In this document: positions 8,575-16,549 of the stretch, one piece after another
Position numbering within the stretch: position 1 is the first letter of the stretch
Layout: each line of letters begins with the position of its first letter
NCBI RefSeq assembly: GCF_000152725.1
Contig: NZ_AAMO01000007.1
Location: 186,001 to 250,000, forward strand
Length of the DNA stretch: 64,000 nt
Source: Pseudooceanicola batsensis HTCC2597
GTDB lineage: Bacteria > Pseudomonadota > Alphaproteobacteria > Rhodobacterales > Rhodobacteraceae
Direction of reading: 5' to 3'
Program-made: the position numbers and the translations under genes
Notes under the pieces: generated by a model
The model's database searches: none
What the model was told of the DNA's origin: nothing
Seen by the model: only the letters and a program-made list of their open reading frames with translations

Positions 8575-8683
8575 TTTCCCCTCACACGGCCAAACCCTGA
8601 GTACTCGGGCCCTGTCGGAAGCAGTGTGGCGATGCTAGCTGTCACTCCGGCAGATCCCCATCTCCATACAGGTTCCGAAAGAG

Positions 8684-9273
8684 TCATTCTCGGTAATCCA
8701 ATGGAAACGTTAACCACACTGGCGTTTTCAGCGCGGCGAGGGCCAGATATCTGGCGGTGCTCAGTTTGCTCAGTGTATTGCGTGCCGTGCGCTCTGACGT
8801 CGTGAGCACGACCTGCGCGTCCCTGCGATCTAGCGCGCCATGACGAAGGACAGCGGAAATCAGATCAGGTACACGCTTTCTGTCAATGATTCTCGCGGCA
8901 AGCGCCCTAGTGTGCAACATCAACGCGACCAGTGCCATCAGGGAAGGGGTGGATGTAGTTAGCCGATTATGTGCAGACGCAATCGCAATTATCTTTCCGC
9001 TGGAAGGCCGTGCCGCTACCTGAAACCATTTGCCTAAACGTTCCGCGAAGGCCGCAACCTGCGAGGATGAGGGGGCAGGTGGCTGCCGACCGCGAGTCCT
9101 GGGTCTTCTGCCTGTCGCATACGCTCCGGAATGATAGGCTCCTGCGCTCCATCCGGGCGTTCGACCACCCGAAACTCGTTGGGCATCTCCTCGTAGAAGC
9201 TCCTATGTACCCAAGTCAGGAAGTCGACGGAGGTGGGGCGGGTCTGAGCGGGCCTGTCCGCTCTCGGCAGCAC
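8684..9273 (-). pseudogene. Fic-family protein (AMP-transferase type), multiply frameshifted
   Basis: Joining frames on the minus strand recovers a Fic protein: RPTSVDFLTWVHRSFYEEMP and VGSHLPP (about 9230-9070), then after a frame change SSQVAAFAERLGKWFQ (about 9060-9010), then after another change YIHPFPDGTGRV, the Fic catalytic motif with Pro and Thr where HPFxDGNGR is expected, and finally the C-terminal winged helix LTTSERTARNTLSKL and VWLTFPLDYRE. At least two frameshifts and the altered catalytic loop show decay. The N-terminal third is not visible. Confidence 0.75.
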
Positions 9274-9416
9274 ACGAGACCATCAAGGAGTAAAGCGGTT
9301 GGATGGAGACCACCTCAGCTGATGCACTTTTTCGGAAGTGCCGAGCCGAGGGCTCTTATTGCAACGGAAATTGCCAGAGTCTATCGATCCGTCAGCCGGC
9401 ATGATGAGGCAGGCTG

Positions 9417-10325
9417 TCAGAGACCTGCGGCCTTGGTCAGGTTCACCCGGAATCTGTCGCGTCGGCGCTGATAGCGGCGGGTCATCTCCGCCGAGGCATG
9501 CCCGAGCTGTTTCTGGACGTGACGCTCGTCGACCTCTGCCGATGATGCGAGCCCCGCACGCAAGCTGTGGCCGGAGAAGAGCGCGAGGCGGTCTTTTTCA
9601 GGCAGCTCCGCGCGGATGCCGGACTTCAGGACGGTGCTCTTGATGAGACGGGCGATGTGCTTGTCTGACAGGCGAGCTTCCAGGGCCTTTTTACCATCGC
9701 GGGAGGTCCGCACGAAGACCGGCCCGAAGTCGATCCGCGCGAAATGCAGCCATTGCTCGAGGGCATGAACCGGGCAGGTCCGCTCAGACGAACCACGTCC
9801 GATTTCGACCTCGCGCCAGCCAGTCTTGGCGTTCAGGGTCAGCACCGCACCATCGTCGAGAATCTCGATCCAACCGCCGCTGTCGGGCGTGTCGTCCTTG
9901 CCGTGATCCAGGCTGACGATTTCGGAACGGCGGAGACCACCCGCGAACCCCAGAAGCAGAATGGCTCTGTCGCGCAGTCCGCGCAGATCGTAGGGCAGGG
10001 TGGCGACCATCGCGAGGATGTCTTCGGGCAGGATCGCTTCCTTCTGCACCGGTGGGCGGGCGTGTTTGCGCTTGATCCCGGCCAGCACAGTTGCGATGTG
10101 CCGGTCCTTGCACCTTTCAGTGCGCTGGCGGGCTCTGACGCTGGTGATCTTGCATGATCTCTTCGGAGCAGATCTGGTGCCCGGCGCGGTCCTCCCGGAG
10201 GCCGCCCTCGTCCTGTTCCGGCGTGCCGCCCCATTGCCGTGGCTCACAGATGGGCGGGATCTAAGGGACGGCAAAGGAAAGCGCACGATTGACGCTGGAG
10301 CGGAACGAGTCCACAGATTGAGCAA
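9417..10325 (-). CDS. Tyrosine recombinase/integrase, N-terminal region degenerate
   Basis: The C-terminal 220 residues form a complete tyrosine-recombinase catalytic domain: GFAGGLRRSEIVSLD (first Arg), SGHSLRAGLASSAEVDERHV (His and second Arg), QLGHASAEM (second His) and RRYQRRRDRF with the nucleophilic Tyr. Recognisable sequence starts only at about KDRHIATVLAGIKRKHARPP (near 10115). The preceding 70 residues do not resemble a core-binding domain, so the first part may be frameshifted or replaced, and the enzyme may be inactive. It lies divergent from the DUF1403 gene, with a candidate core site between them. Confidence 0.75.
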   Translation of the reverse strand: MLNLWTRSAPASIVRFPLPSLRSRPSVSHGNGAARRNRTRAASGRTAPGTRSAPKRSCKITSVRARQRTERCKDRHIATVLAGIKRKHARPPVQKEAILPEDILAMVATLPYDLRGLRDRAILLLGFAGGLRRSEIVSLDHGKDDTPDSGGWIEILDDGAVLTLNAKTGWREVEIGRGSSERTCPVHALEQWLHFARIDFGPVFVRTSRDGKKALEARLSDKHIARLIKSTVLKSGIRAELPEKDRLALFSGHSLRAGLASSAEVDERHVQKQLGHASAEMTRRYQRRRDRFRVNLTKAAGL

Positions 10326-10436
10326 GAGGCCAGTCCACCGGTTAAATGGAAATTTCCTCGACGAGAGAGGCGATTTCGGCCGAATCCACCCATGAAACTA
10401 AAACGACAACTGGGCTGCTTCGCGACATATCCCTTC

Positions 10437-10465
10437 GTGTCCGATAATGCAAACTTATTGGACAT
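10437..10465. other. Candidate tyrosine-recombinase core site (11-7-11 inverted repeat)
   Basis: GTGTCCGATAA and TTATTGGACAT are 11-bp inverted arms (9 of 11 pairs) around a 7-bp spacer, TGCAAAC. This has the size and symmetry of a dif/core recombination site. It lies 112 bases upstream of the integrase frame and 77 bases before the DUF1403 gene. It could instead be an operator for the divergent promoters. Confidence 0.45.
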
Positions 10466-10541
10466 AACAGAAAGATGTAGGGTGGGGCGGTTTGCGCATC
10501 ATTTTGTGGACGAAAGCGCCGCGAGTGGATAGTCTTGTGGC

Positions 10542-11495
10542 ATGACATATCAGCCCGCCACGATCTCCGACGACCTAGGCAACCTACCTCAACTACCGAG
10601 CTGGGTCACCTCCGGGTGTGCGGAAACCCTTGAAACTGTGGCCTTTCGGTCGGGAGCCGCGCTGACGGTGCTCGATCAGCTGGTCAGCGATGCTCGGCAT
10701 GGCGTGCCCGTGAGACTGCTCGCCAACCGGCTGGCACTGAGCGCGGCGACGGCCACTTCGAAACTGGAAGGACGGATGGCGCGGGAGGCGGATATCCGCG
10801 ACGCTTACCACTTGGCGCCGCCGGGCGAGGCGCGCGGTCCCGATGGCGATCTGCTGGCCTTCTGGCGCGAGGCGGTGCGGCTTCGGCTGAACCGACCCGG
10901 CGAGATCGCAGACCTGATCGGGCCCGACCGCGCGGAGGATGTGGCCGGTTGGTTGGTCGCCGGGCAAGATCGGGCCCGGACCCATGGGGCCCTGGCGGGA
11001 TGCATGGCCGTCCTGCGTGCCGTTTTGGAAACTGATGACCGCGCGGAGCGGGTGGCCTGCATGCTCTCGGACGTCGTCCTGGCGCGGACGCTGAACTGGA
11101 GAGCGGTGCTGTCGGTTACGGCGCAGCGGCTCCCCAAGGGGATGCTGCGCGACTTGACCGCGAACGGGCAGGAGGCCGAACTGGCGGTTCAGGCCCGGAT
11201 CCTCGAGTCCATCGAGGCCGTGATCCGGCTGGCGCGGGATCTCGCCTGCCGCGCCGAGGCACTTCGGGCAGTCGCGCCGAAGCTCCGGGCGAAGGGATCG
11301 GATGCCGCGGTCGAGCTGTTTCTGACCGAGGATGCCGTGGCGCCAGCGTCGATGCTGTCGCCGCGTATCCGCGGAACAACGATCCCCATGACCGATCGCG
11401 CCGCGCGGCGGTTCTGCGATCGGCTGGTCGAGTTGGGTGTCGCGCGGGAGCTGACCGGGCGGTCAACGTTCCGGCTGTATGGGATCGCGCCATGA
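10542..11495 (+). CDS. DUF1403 family protein
   Basis: The 317-residue helical protein is recognised as DUF1403 from its whole-sequence character, for example SGAALTVLDQLVSDARHGVP and LLANRLALSAATATSKLEGR near the N-terminus and the alanine-rich middle. It has no signal peptide or membrane segment. Its function is unknown. Its last four bases overlap the ScpB-like gene, so they are co-translated. This pair next to an integrase is a familiar arrangement on alphaproteobacterial plasmids. Confidence 0.8.
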   Translation: MTYQPATISDDLGNLPQLPSWVTSGCAETLETVAFRSGAALTVLDQLVSDARHGVPVRLLANRLALSAATATSKLEGRMAREADIRDAYHLAPPGEARGPDGDLLAFWREAVRLRLNRPGEIADLIGPDRAEDVAGWLVAGQDRARTHGALAGCMAVLRAVLETDDRAERVACMLSDVVLARTLNWRAVLSVTAQRLPKGMLRDLTANGQEAELAVQARILESIEAVIRLARDLACRAEALRAVAPKLRAKGSDAAVELFLTEDAVAPASMLSPRIRGTTIPMTDRAARRFCDRLVELGVARELTGRSTFRLYGIAP

Positions 11496-12097
11496 CGGTT
11501 GCGACCAGGAAGCGCAAACCGGCGGACGAGGGCGGCGCCCCCTTTGACCGGGAGCTCGACGATCTGCCGCAGGAGCTGCGGTGGCGCGAATGGATGGGGC
11601 GGATCGAGGCGGTGCTGTTCGCCAGTGCCTCGCCGGTCGGCCGAGAAGACCTGGCGCGGGTGGTGGGGCAGGGGGCCTCGGTGGAGATGCTGATCGAGGA
11701 CATCCAGGCCGAGTTGACCGGCCGCCCTTACGAACTGGCCCAAGTGACCGGCGGTTGGATGTTCCGGACGCGGACGCAGTTCGCCGATGCCATCAAGGCC
11801 GCCGCTGATCTGGGCGATCGGTCCCTGGCTTTTACCGAGATGGAGATGGGGGTGCTCTGCGCGATCGCCTATCACCAACCGATCGACCGGGCGGGGCTGG
11901 CCGACATCTTCGGCAAAGAGGTCAGCCGCGATCTTTTGGCCCGGCTGCGCTACAAGGACCTGATCGCAAGCGGGCCGCGGTCGCCGCGACCCGGTGCACC
12001 GCATACCTTCGTGACGACCGAGACCTTCCTGGTGACGTTCGATCTGCAGAGCGTGCGGGATCTGCCGGAGCTGGAACTCCAAAGAAATGAGGGTTGA
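11492..12097 (+). CDS. ScpB-like (SMC-associated kleisin partner) winged-helix protein
   Basis: The 201-residue protein has the ScpB pattern: WMGRIEAVLFASASPVGRED near residue 35 starts the first winged helix, followed by ELAQVTGGWMFRTR, and a second winged helix, EMGVLCAIAYHQPIDRAGLA. ScpB normally joins ScpA and SMC in chromosome condensation; no scpA or smc is visible here. The plasmid version paired with DUF1403 may therefore have another role, perhaps as a DNA-binding regulator of replicon maintenance. Confidence 0.8.
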   Translation: MTVATRKRKPADEGGAPFDRELDDLPQELRWREWMGRIEAVLFASASPVGREDLARVVGQGASVEMLIEDIQAELTGRPYELAQVTGGWMFRTRTQFADAIKAAADLGDRSLAFTEMEMGVLCAIAYHQPIDRAGLADIFGKEVSRDLLARLRYKDLIASGPRSPRPGAPHTFVTTETFLVTFDLQSVRDLPELELQRNEG

Positions 12098-12120
12098 GTA
12101 GCATTGAAAGGCGAACACGA

Positions 12121-12861
12121 ATGACAACCGAATGGGAGTGGATCGTCCCCTTCAAGGGACGAAACCATTCAGGGTCCGTCGAACAGAACTTTCTCTGCAG
12201 AGCAGGCAATGTCTACGTGATGGACAATCATCGTGCAGCCCTGTGGTGCTGGCTGCAGGAACTCGATCTCACCGCACCCCATTCCCTCATACACATCGAC
12301 CGTCATCCCGACGCGCTTCAGAGCCGTTTGGACGAGTGGCTTAAGCATTTGCCAAGTTGGGCGGCTGAGATCGACGCTTACCTCGGAAAGACCTACCGGA
12401 GCGACGGCTTCGATTGTCCTGTCATCCGCTGGGACAACTATCTCTCCATCTACCTGCGGGAGTTCGGGGACAACCTCACGACCTTCCGATGCCTAACCCA
12501 TGAAGATGGGGACTCACCGAACTTTGGCCATCCGATGTACAGTTCGCCATGGGAACTACCCGAGAACCTCTCGAATTGGCTTGCCGAACGGGAAGCGCCA
12601 TGGATCGTCAACATCGACCTGGACTACTTCTACTGCCAGTTTGAGTCTGACATTCGCATGATGGTCTCCGATGACTACATTGATGCCGTCGCTTCAGGCC
12701 TCAAGGATGCGATGGATCGTGGCACGATCACCGTTCTTACGCTTTGCCTGACGCCGGATAGCTATACACCAGGCTGGGCGGCGACCGAGGCACTGGCTGC
12801 TCGGATTCTGGAGCGACTCGATCTGGCAATCCAGCTTCCGGATGTTAATGAACACATGTAG
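12121..12861 (+). CDS. UPF0489 family protein
   Basis: From the ATG at 12121 (AAAGG nine bases upstream) the product has 246 residues. The conserved features are DNHRAALWCWLQE, LIHIDRHPDALQS and WIVNIDLDYFYCQF; the HIDxH and DxDxF pieces look like a metal site of the arginase-like hydrolase type found in UPF0489. The substrate is unknown in bacteria. A TTG at 12094 would add nine residues. It precedes the truncated HEPN/RES gene by 59 bases, so the two may have been an operon before the IS insertion. Confidence 0.7.
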   Translation: MTTEWEWIVPFKGRNHSGSVEQNFLCRAGNVYVMDNHRAALWCWLQELDLTAPHSLIHIDRHPDALQSRLDEWLKHLPSWAAEIDAYLGKTYRSDGFDCPVIRWDNYLSIYLREFGDNLTTFRCLTHEDGDSPNFGHPMYSSPWELPENLSNWLAEREAPWIVNIDLDYFYCQFESDIRMMVSDDYIDAVASGLKDAMDRGTITVLTLCLTPDSYTPGWAATEALAARILERLDLAIQLPDVNEHM

Positions 12862-12920
12862 CGAGACAGATACCTACAGCCAGAGTTTATCGATCCCCCA
12901 ATCCTTTGATAACTTACAAC

Positions 12921-13343
12921 ATGAGCCGCATCGACCCCGCCAACTTCCGACAGGACAGCATTTCCGACAGATACGTCTGCACAAAGTGCTTTGGCGACGA
13001 AGATCTCAAGGACGTCATCCGGAATGATGGGGGCCCCGGTCGGTGCAGCTATTGCCACGCACGTCGCCGGAAGGTTTTGCCCCTTGAAGTAATCGCGGAG
13101 TTCATCGAGCGCAGGATGGGAACATTCTACGGCACCGCGGTCGACCAGTTGCCCTACAATTCCCGTGAAGGTGGTTACCTGGGGTCGCATTGGGATACGC
13201 AAGAACTGCTCTTCGACGAGATTGGTCTGACTATCGAAGCTCGAGATCATGACCGGCTGATGGACGATCTGCTCTGCGAGATCGAGGACGACGTCTGGTG
13301 CGAGTACGACTGGCTTTCCCTCGAATTCGACGACAGCATCTGA
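12921..13343 (+). pseudogene. HEPN/RES N-terminal-domain protein, truncated by IS3
   Basis: Residues 1-140 match the HEPN/RES N-terminal domain: a CxxC-x(n)-CxxC zinc-ribbon-like start (YVCTKCFGDEDLKD, GRCSYCHARR), then EVIAEFIERRMGTFYGTAVD and HWDTQELLFDEIGL. Full proteins continue into a RES domain, a toxin fold that attacks NAD. Here the frame ends at a TGA that is the first triplet of the IS3 terminal repeat (13341), so the RES part is absent, and I found no sign of it beyond either IS copy. Confidence 0.7.
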
Positions 13344-13403
13344 CCTGCCACGGGATTTTTCCTCCACCGTCGATTAGAGTCCGGCCTATCTTGAGGACGG
13401 ACA

Positions 13404-13670
13404 ATGAAGCGAACGAGATTCACGGACGAACAGATCATCGGCATCCTGAGCGAGCACGAGGCTGGTGCGAAGTGCGCTGACCTGTGCCGCAAGCACGGCA
13501 TGTCCGAAGGCACCTTCTACAACTGGAAGGCCAAGTTCGGCGGCATGACGGTGTCAGAGGCCAAGCGGCTGAAGGCGCTGGAGGATGAGAACGCGAAGCT
13601 GAAGAAGCTGCTGGCCGAGCAAATGCTGGATCTGGCTGCGATGAAGGATCTGGTTTCAAAAAAGTGGTAG
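13404..13670 (+). CDS. IS3 transposase OrfA (helix-turn-helix)
   Basis: The 88-residue protein begins [20 protein letters not shown] and has the IS3 OrfA layout: an N-terminal helix-turn-helix ([20 protein letters not shown]) and a C-terminal leucine-zipper-like coiled coil ([20 protein letters not shown]). It ends just after an AAAAAAG slippery run (13658-13664), at which ribosomes can shift -1 into orfB to make the full transposase. Confidence 0.93.
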   Translation: MKRTRFTDEQIIGILSEHEAGAKCADLCRKHGMSEGTFYNWKAKFGGMTVSEAKRLKALEDENAKLKKLLAEQMLDLAAMKDLVSKKW

Positions 13671-14593
13671 GGCCCGCCGTGAAGCGTGAAGCCGTCGCGT
13701 ATCTTCGGGCCGAGCATGGCCTGTCGGAGCGGCGGGCCTGCCATATCGTCGGCGCGGATCGAACGATGATACGCTACCGATCTCGGCGTGCCCCGGACAC
13801 GGTTCTGCGCGGTCGGTTGCGGGACCTGGCCCACGAGCGGCGGCGGTTCGGTTACCGACGCCTGTTCGTCCTGCTGCGCCGCGAGGGTGAGCCCTCGGGG
13901 ATCAACCGGATCTATCGGCTCTACCGCGAGGAGGGGCTGACGGTGCGCAAGCGGAAGGCCCGGCGCAAGGCTGTCGGGACGCGAGCCCCGATCCTGGTCG
14001 AGGCGCGGCCCAATGCGCGCTGGTCGCTGGATTTCGTCCATGACCAATTCGCCAATGGCCAGCGCTTCCGGGTTCTCAACGTGGTCGACGACGTCACCCG
14101 TGAATGTCTCGCGGCAATACCGGACACCTCGATATCGGGGCGCCGCGTGGCACGTGAACTGACGGCCCTGATCGAACGCCGTGGCAAACCAGGAATGATT
14201 GTCAGCGACAACGGCACGGAACTGACCTCCAACGCCATCCTGCGGTGGTGTTCCGAGCACCGGATCGAATGGCACTACATCGCGCCAGGCAAGCCGATGC
14301 AGAACGGCTTCGTAGAGAGTTTCAACGGCCGGATGCGGGATGAACTGCTCAACGAGACCATGTTCCGGAACTTGGCCCACGCGCGGATCGTGATTGCCGC
14401 TTGGGCTGCCGACTACAATACAGAACGCCCGCATTCGGCCTTGGACTACCAGACCCCGGCTGACTACGCACGGGCCCTGACCACCGCAATCGCCCGCCCC
14501 GCTGCGCGAGATGAAAGCTCCGCGCGTCGGGCGATTGCTAAACCTGCGCCGATCGGCGTAAACACCAACCGGGCTCCGGTCGCGGCTGGATGA
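13664..14593 (+). CDS. IS3 transposase OrfB (DDE integrase domain)
   Basis: The 309-residue frame carries the HTH_21 region ([20 protein letters not shown]) and an rve-type catalytic domain with the DDE residues: [10 protein letters not shown] (first Asp), [13 protein letters not shown] (second Asp) and [18 protein letters not shown] (Glu). It is expressed as OrfAB by frameshifting from orfA, with which it overlaps by 7 bases. It appears intact and is identical in sequence to the copy at 19975-20904. Confidence 0.93.
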   Translation: MVGPAVKREAVAYLRAEHGLSERRACHIVGADRTMIRYRSRRAPDTVLRGRLRDLAHERRRFGYRRLFVLLRREGEPSGINRIYRLYREEGLTVRKRKARRKAVGTRAPILVEARPNARWSLDFVHDQFANGQRFRVLNVVDDVTRECLAAIPDTSISGRRVARELTALIERRGKPGMIVSDNGTELTSNAILRWCSEHRIEWHYIAPGKPMQNGFVESFNGRMRDELLNETMFRNLAHARIVIAAWAADYNTERPHSALDYQTPADYARALTTAIARPAARDESSARRAIAKPAPIGVNTNRAPVAAG

Positions 14594-14630
14594 AAGTTCA
14601 GTGGCAGGTCAGTGGAACGCCATGCCGCCG

Positions 14631-15134
14631 CTATCGCACCCGACGCAGCAGGTTATCGATGAGCTGATTTGGCAAGAAGACCGCCTTGTCGTCCCGCCAA
14701 AGCGTCAATGCCGTTTCAAGCAGCTTGGGATCGCAAAGGCCCTCCCTCAGCAGTTGATCGACCACCCATAGAACGCCATGCGCGGCGATCCCGTTGTCCT
14801 CGGCCACGCGCCGCAGCAAACGGTCCCCGGTGAGCAAGATGGCTTCCGCATGCACCCGTGCCGTCACGAGACAGAAGCAATCGTTCGCTGACAGTCGCCC
14901 GTGCCGCTTCTTGATGTCGAATGCCTGGCCAACTTGGGCTGGCGGCAGGTCGTATGTCGCCATGCCGCTGCCGTCGAGGATCGCCCATTCCTGAGGTGAG
15001 AAATCTAGGATCTCGCTCGCGCGCACGGGAAGCGGTACGATGAACTCGTAGGGTAGGGCGCACAGGACGTGCAGCAACCGACCCTTTCGAAGATCGATCA
15101 AACAGCTGGCATCGTTGACGATCACGCGGGCCAC
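14631..15134 (-). CDS. PIN-domain toxin-like protein
   Basis: The 167-residue protein shows PIN-fold acidic positions: VIVNDASCLIDLRKG at the N-terminus, VRASEILD with the second acidic residue, LSANDCFCLVTA with the third Asp, and ILLTGDRLLRRVAE near the end. It begins 9 bases after the stop of the XRE-ImmA gene, so they form an operon. PIN/XRE-ImmA pairs occur as toxin-antitoxin modules, the XRE protein acting as antitoxin. It is the leftmost cargo gene in the IS3-bounded cassette, 20 bases from the IS end. Confidence 0.7.
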   Translation of the reverse strand: MARVIVNDASCLIDLRKGRLLHVLCALPYEFIVPLPVRASEILDFSPQEWAILDGSGMATYDLPPAQVGQAFDIKKRHGRLSANDCFCLVTARVHAEAILLTGDRLLRRVAEDNGIAAHGVLWVVDQLLREGLCDPKLLETALTLWRDDKAVFLPNQLIDNLLRRVR

Positions 15135-15142
15135 GAGACGGA

Positions 15143-16213
15143 CTATCCCCTGATATTCTCTTCAACGGTGGACAGCGATAGGTGCAGCATCTGAGCGGCG
15201 CGCACCGGCGAGATCAGTTCTTCTCCTAGCGCACGCCAGACCAGGCGCTCAAAACGCTGCGGATGCTCGAAAGCACCGAACCCCTCATCATCCCGTATCT
15301 CGTCCGGCTCGCTGGTGCGCCAGCGCCGTGCATAAGTCCGAAACGCGTAGTCGATCATCGACTGGGGCAAGATGCCAACCTGTCCGAGACGCATCAGCAT
15401 CGCGGCTGCCGACACGCCATAGAGCCGCTTCAGTCGCATGATCTCCATATAGGTCATGCCGCTGCGCGAGGGACCGGCCTCCTCGATCAGGTGATCGGTG
15501 GGTATCAGGAACGCACCGGCGAAACGGTTCATCGCCTTCTCGAGCTTGATCGCCGAGTTTCCGGTCGCCCGAATGACACGGTGCGCCAGTTCATGGGCCA
15601 GATTGAACCGCCTGCGCTCGACATTGGTGCGGCTTGAAACCACCACGACATCGGTGGAACTTCGGCCCTCGCTGCGCCGCACCTCGCAGGCCAACCCATC
15701 GAAGCGCTCGGCGAAATCGGCTTCGATGACCTTGATGCCCTTGTCCTCGAGCAGCCGCGACATGCTGGGAATTGGATCGTTTCCGAGCTTCCAATGCCTT
15801 CGCAGCTCTCGTGCCAACAGGTCCAGCTCTTCGTAGCTCTCGACGACATCCCTAACCAGATCGCCGAACGGGTCATCCGGCGGCGCGATCTCCAGGATGT
15901 CCTCGATCGCCAGGTAGTCTTCCAGCCTCTCTATGACGATGGCTTCCGCATGGGCGCGGTCCCTCGCAGAGGTGCTGGAATGCTTGCGGAATTCGACGCC
16001 GACAAGCTCTTCGACCTGACCTCCCATCAGGAAATCGAGCGACACGCCCAGAGCCTTGCTCAGACCGACCAACACCGAGGAGGACGGATTCATCTTGCCC
16101 GCCTCGTACTTGCTGATGGCCTGTGCGGTGATCCTTGGCGAGGTGCGGTCGGCAAGCCCCTGCATCGACAAGCCCGCCTTCTTGCGGGCCAGTCGCAACC
16201 GTTGTCCAAACAT
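15143..16213 (-). CDS. XRE helix-turn-helix protein with ImmA/IrrE metallopeptidase domain
   Basis: The product has 356 residues from the ATG at 16213. Residues 1-62 form an XRE helix-turn-helix (RLRLARKKAGLSMQGLADRT and AQAISKYEAGKMNPSSSVL). Residues about 150-290 form an ImmA/IrrE zincin with HELAH at 207-211 (FNLAHELAHRVI). Such proteins bind operators and are inactivated by, or carry out, proteolysis on sensing stress. It is divergent from the CBASS operon with 104 bases between the starts, so it is the likely regulator of both the PIN gene and CBASS. Confidence 0.88.
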   Translation of the reverse strand: MFGQRLRLARKKAGLSMQGLADRTSPRITAQAISKYEAGKMNPSSSVLVGLSKALGVSLDFLMGGQVEELVGVEFRKHSSTSARDRAHAEAIVIERLEDYLAIEDILEIAPPDDPFGDLVRDVVESYEELDLLARELRRHWKLGNDPIPSMSRLLEDKGIKVIEADFAERFDGLACEVRRSEGRSSTDVVVVSSRTNVERRRFNLAHELAHRVIRATGNSAIKLEKAMNRFAGAFLIPTDHLIEEAGPSRSGMTYMEIMRLKRLYGVSAAAMLMRLGQVGILPQSMIDYAFRTYARRWRTSEPDEIRDDEGFGAFEHPQRFERLVWRALGEELISPVRAAQMLHLSLSTVEENIRG

Positions 16214-16277
16214 GGTCTGCTCCCGTGAAAACGTCGGTTGATGCACGACATTTCTTGCTGTATATGTCAACACATGA

Positions 16278-16292
16278 TTGACGAATCGTCAA
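16278..16292. promoter_or_regulatory. Candidate operator between XRE-ImmA and CBASS operon
   Basis: TTGACGAATCGTCAA has perfect 7-bp inverted arms around one base. A further pair of half-sites, TGTCAA and TTGACG, overlaps it on the left. It lies in the divergent promoter region 26 bases before the DUF2188 start, a natural site for the XRE protein. Confidence 0.5.
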
Positions 16293-16317
16293 GAAAAAAG
16301 GGCACTTGGAGATCAAA

Positions 16318-16542
16318 ATGACCAAGAAAAATCAGCATGTTGTTCCCCACAAGGACGGTTGGGCCGTGAAAGGCGCCGGAAACGCGAAGGCAACGGCCAT
16401 CCACCCGACGCAACAATCCGCGATTACCCAGGCGCGTGACATCGCCCGCAATCAGGGCTCGGAAATGCTCGTCCACGGAACCAACGGTCGCATCCGTGAG
16501 CGCAACACCTACGGCAAAGACCCCTATCCCCCGGAAGGCTAA
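16318..16542 (+). CDS. DUF2188 small protein, first gene of CBASS operon
   Basis: From the ATG at 16318, with GGAG seven bases upstream, the product has 74 residues. The DUF2188 core is visible as QHVVPHKDGWAVKGAGNAKA and SAITQARDIARNQGSEMLVH, and it ends KDPYPPEG. A TTG at 16306 would add four residues. DUF2188 function is unknown. Seven bases separate its stop from the CapV start. A related protein leads the operon at 36571. The exposed Pro-Pro-x-Gly end beside an E2-like gene invites the idea of a conjugated modifier, but that tail may be normal for the family. Confidence 0.85.
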   Translation: MTKKNQHVVPHKDGWAVKGAGNAKATAIHPTQQSAITQARDIARNQGSEMLVHGTNGRIRERNTYGKDPYPPEG

Positions 16543-16549
16543 GTGGATC

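Larger units (their letters stand above)
13341..14611 (+). mobile_element. IS3-family insertion sequence, left copy
   Basis: The 1,271-bp element is bounded by TGACCTGCCAC and its inverted copy, and contains orfA and orfB with a -1 frameshift region. The same element occurs in opposite orientation at 19957-21227. The flanking trinucleotides (ATC and GTG) do not match, so no target duplication is visible, consistent with later recombination or deletion. Confidence 0.92.

Noticed and set aside
13517..14434. Long minus-strand open frame (305 residues) across the IS3 orfB, and its mirror at 20134-21051
   Set aside because: It is the antisense shadow of a well-recognised DDE transposase; no domain character and no ribosome site.
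13338..14614. Target-site duplications of the IS3 copies
   Set aside because: The flanks are ATC/GTG at one copy and TTT/CTC at the other; no pairing, direct or crossed between copies, gives a match.
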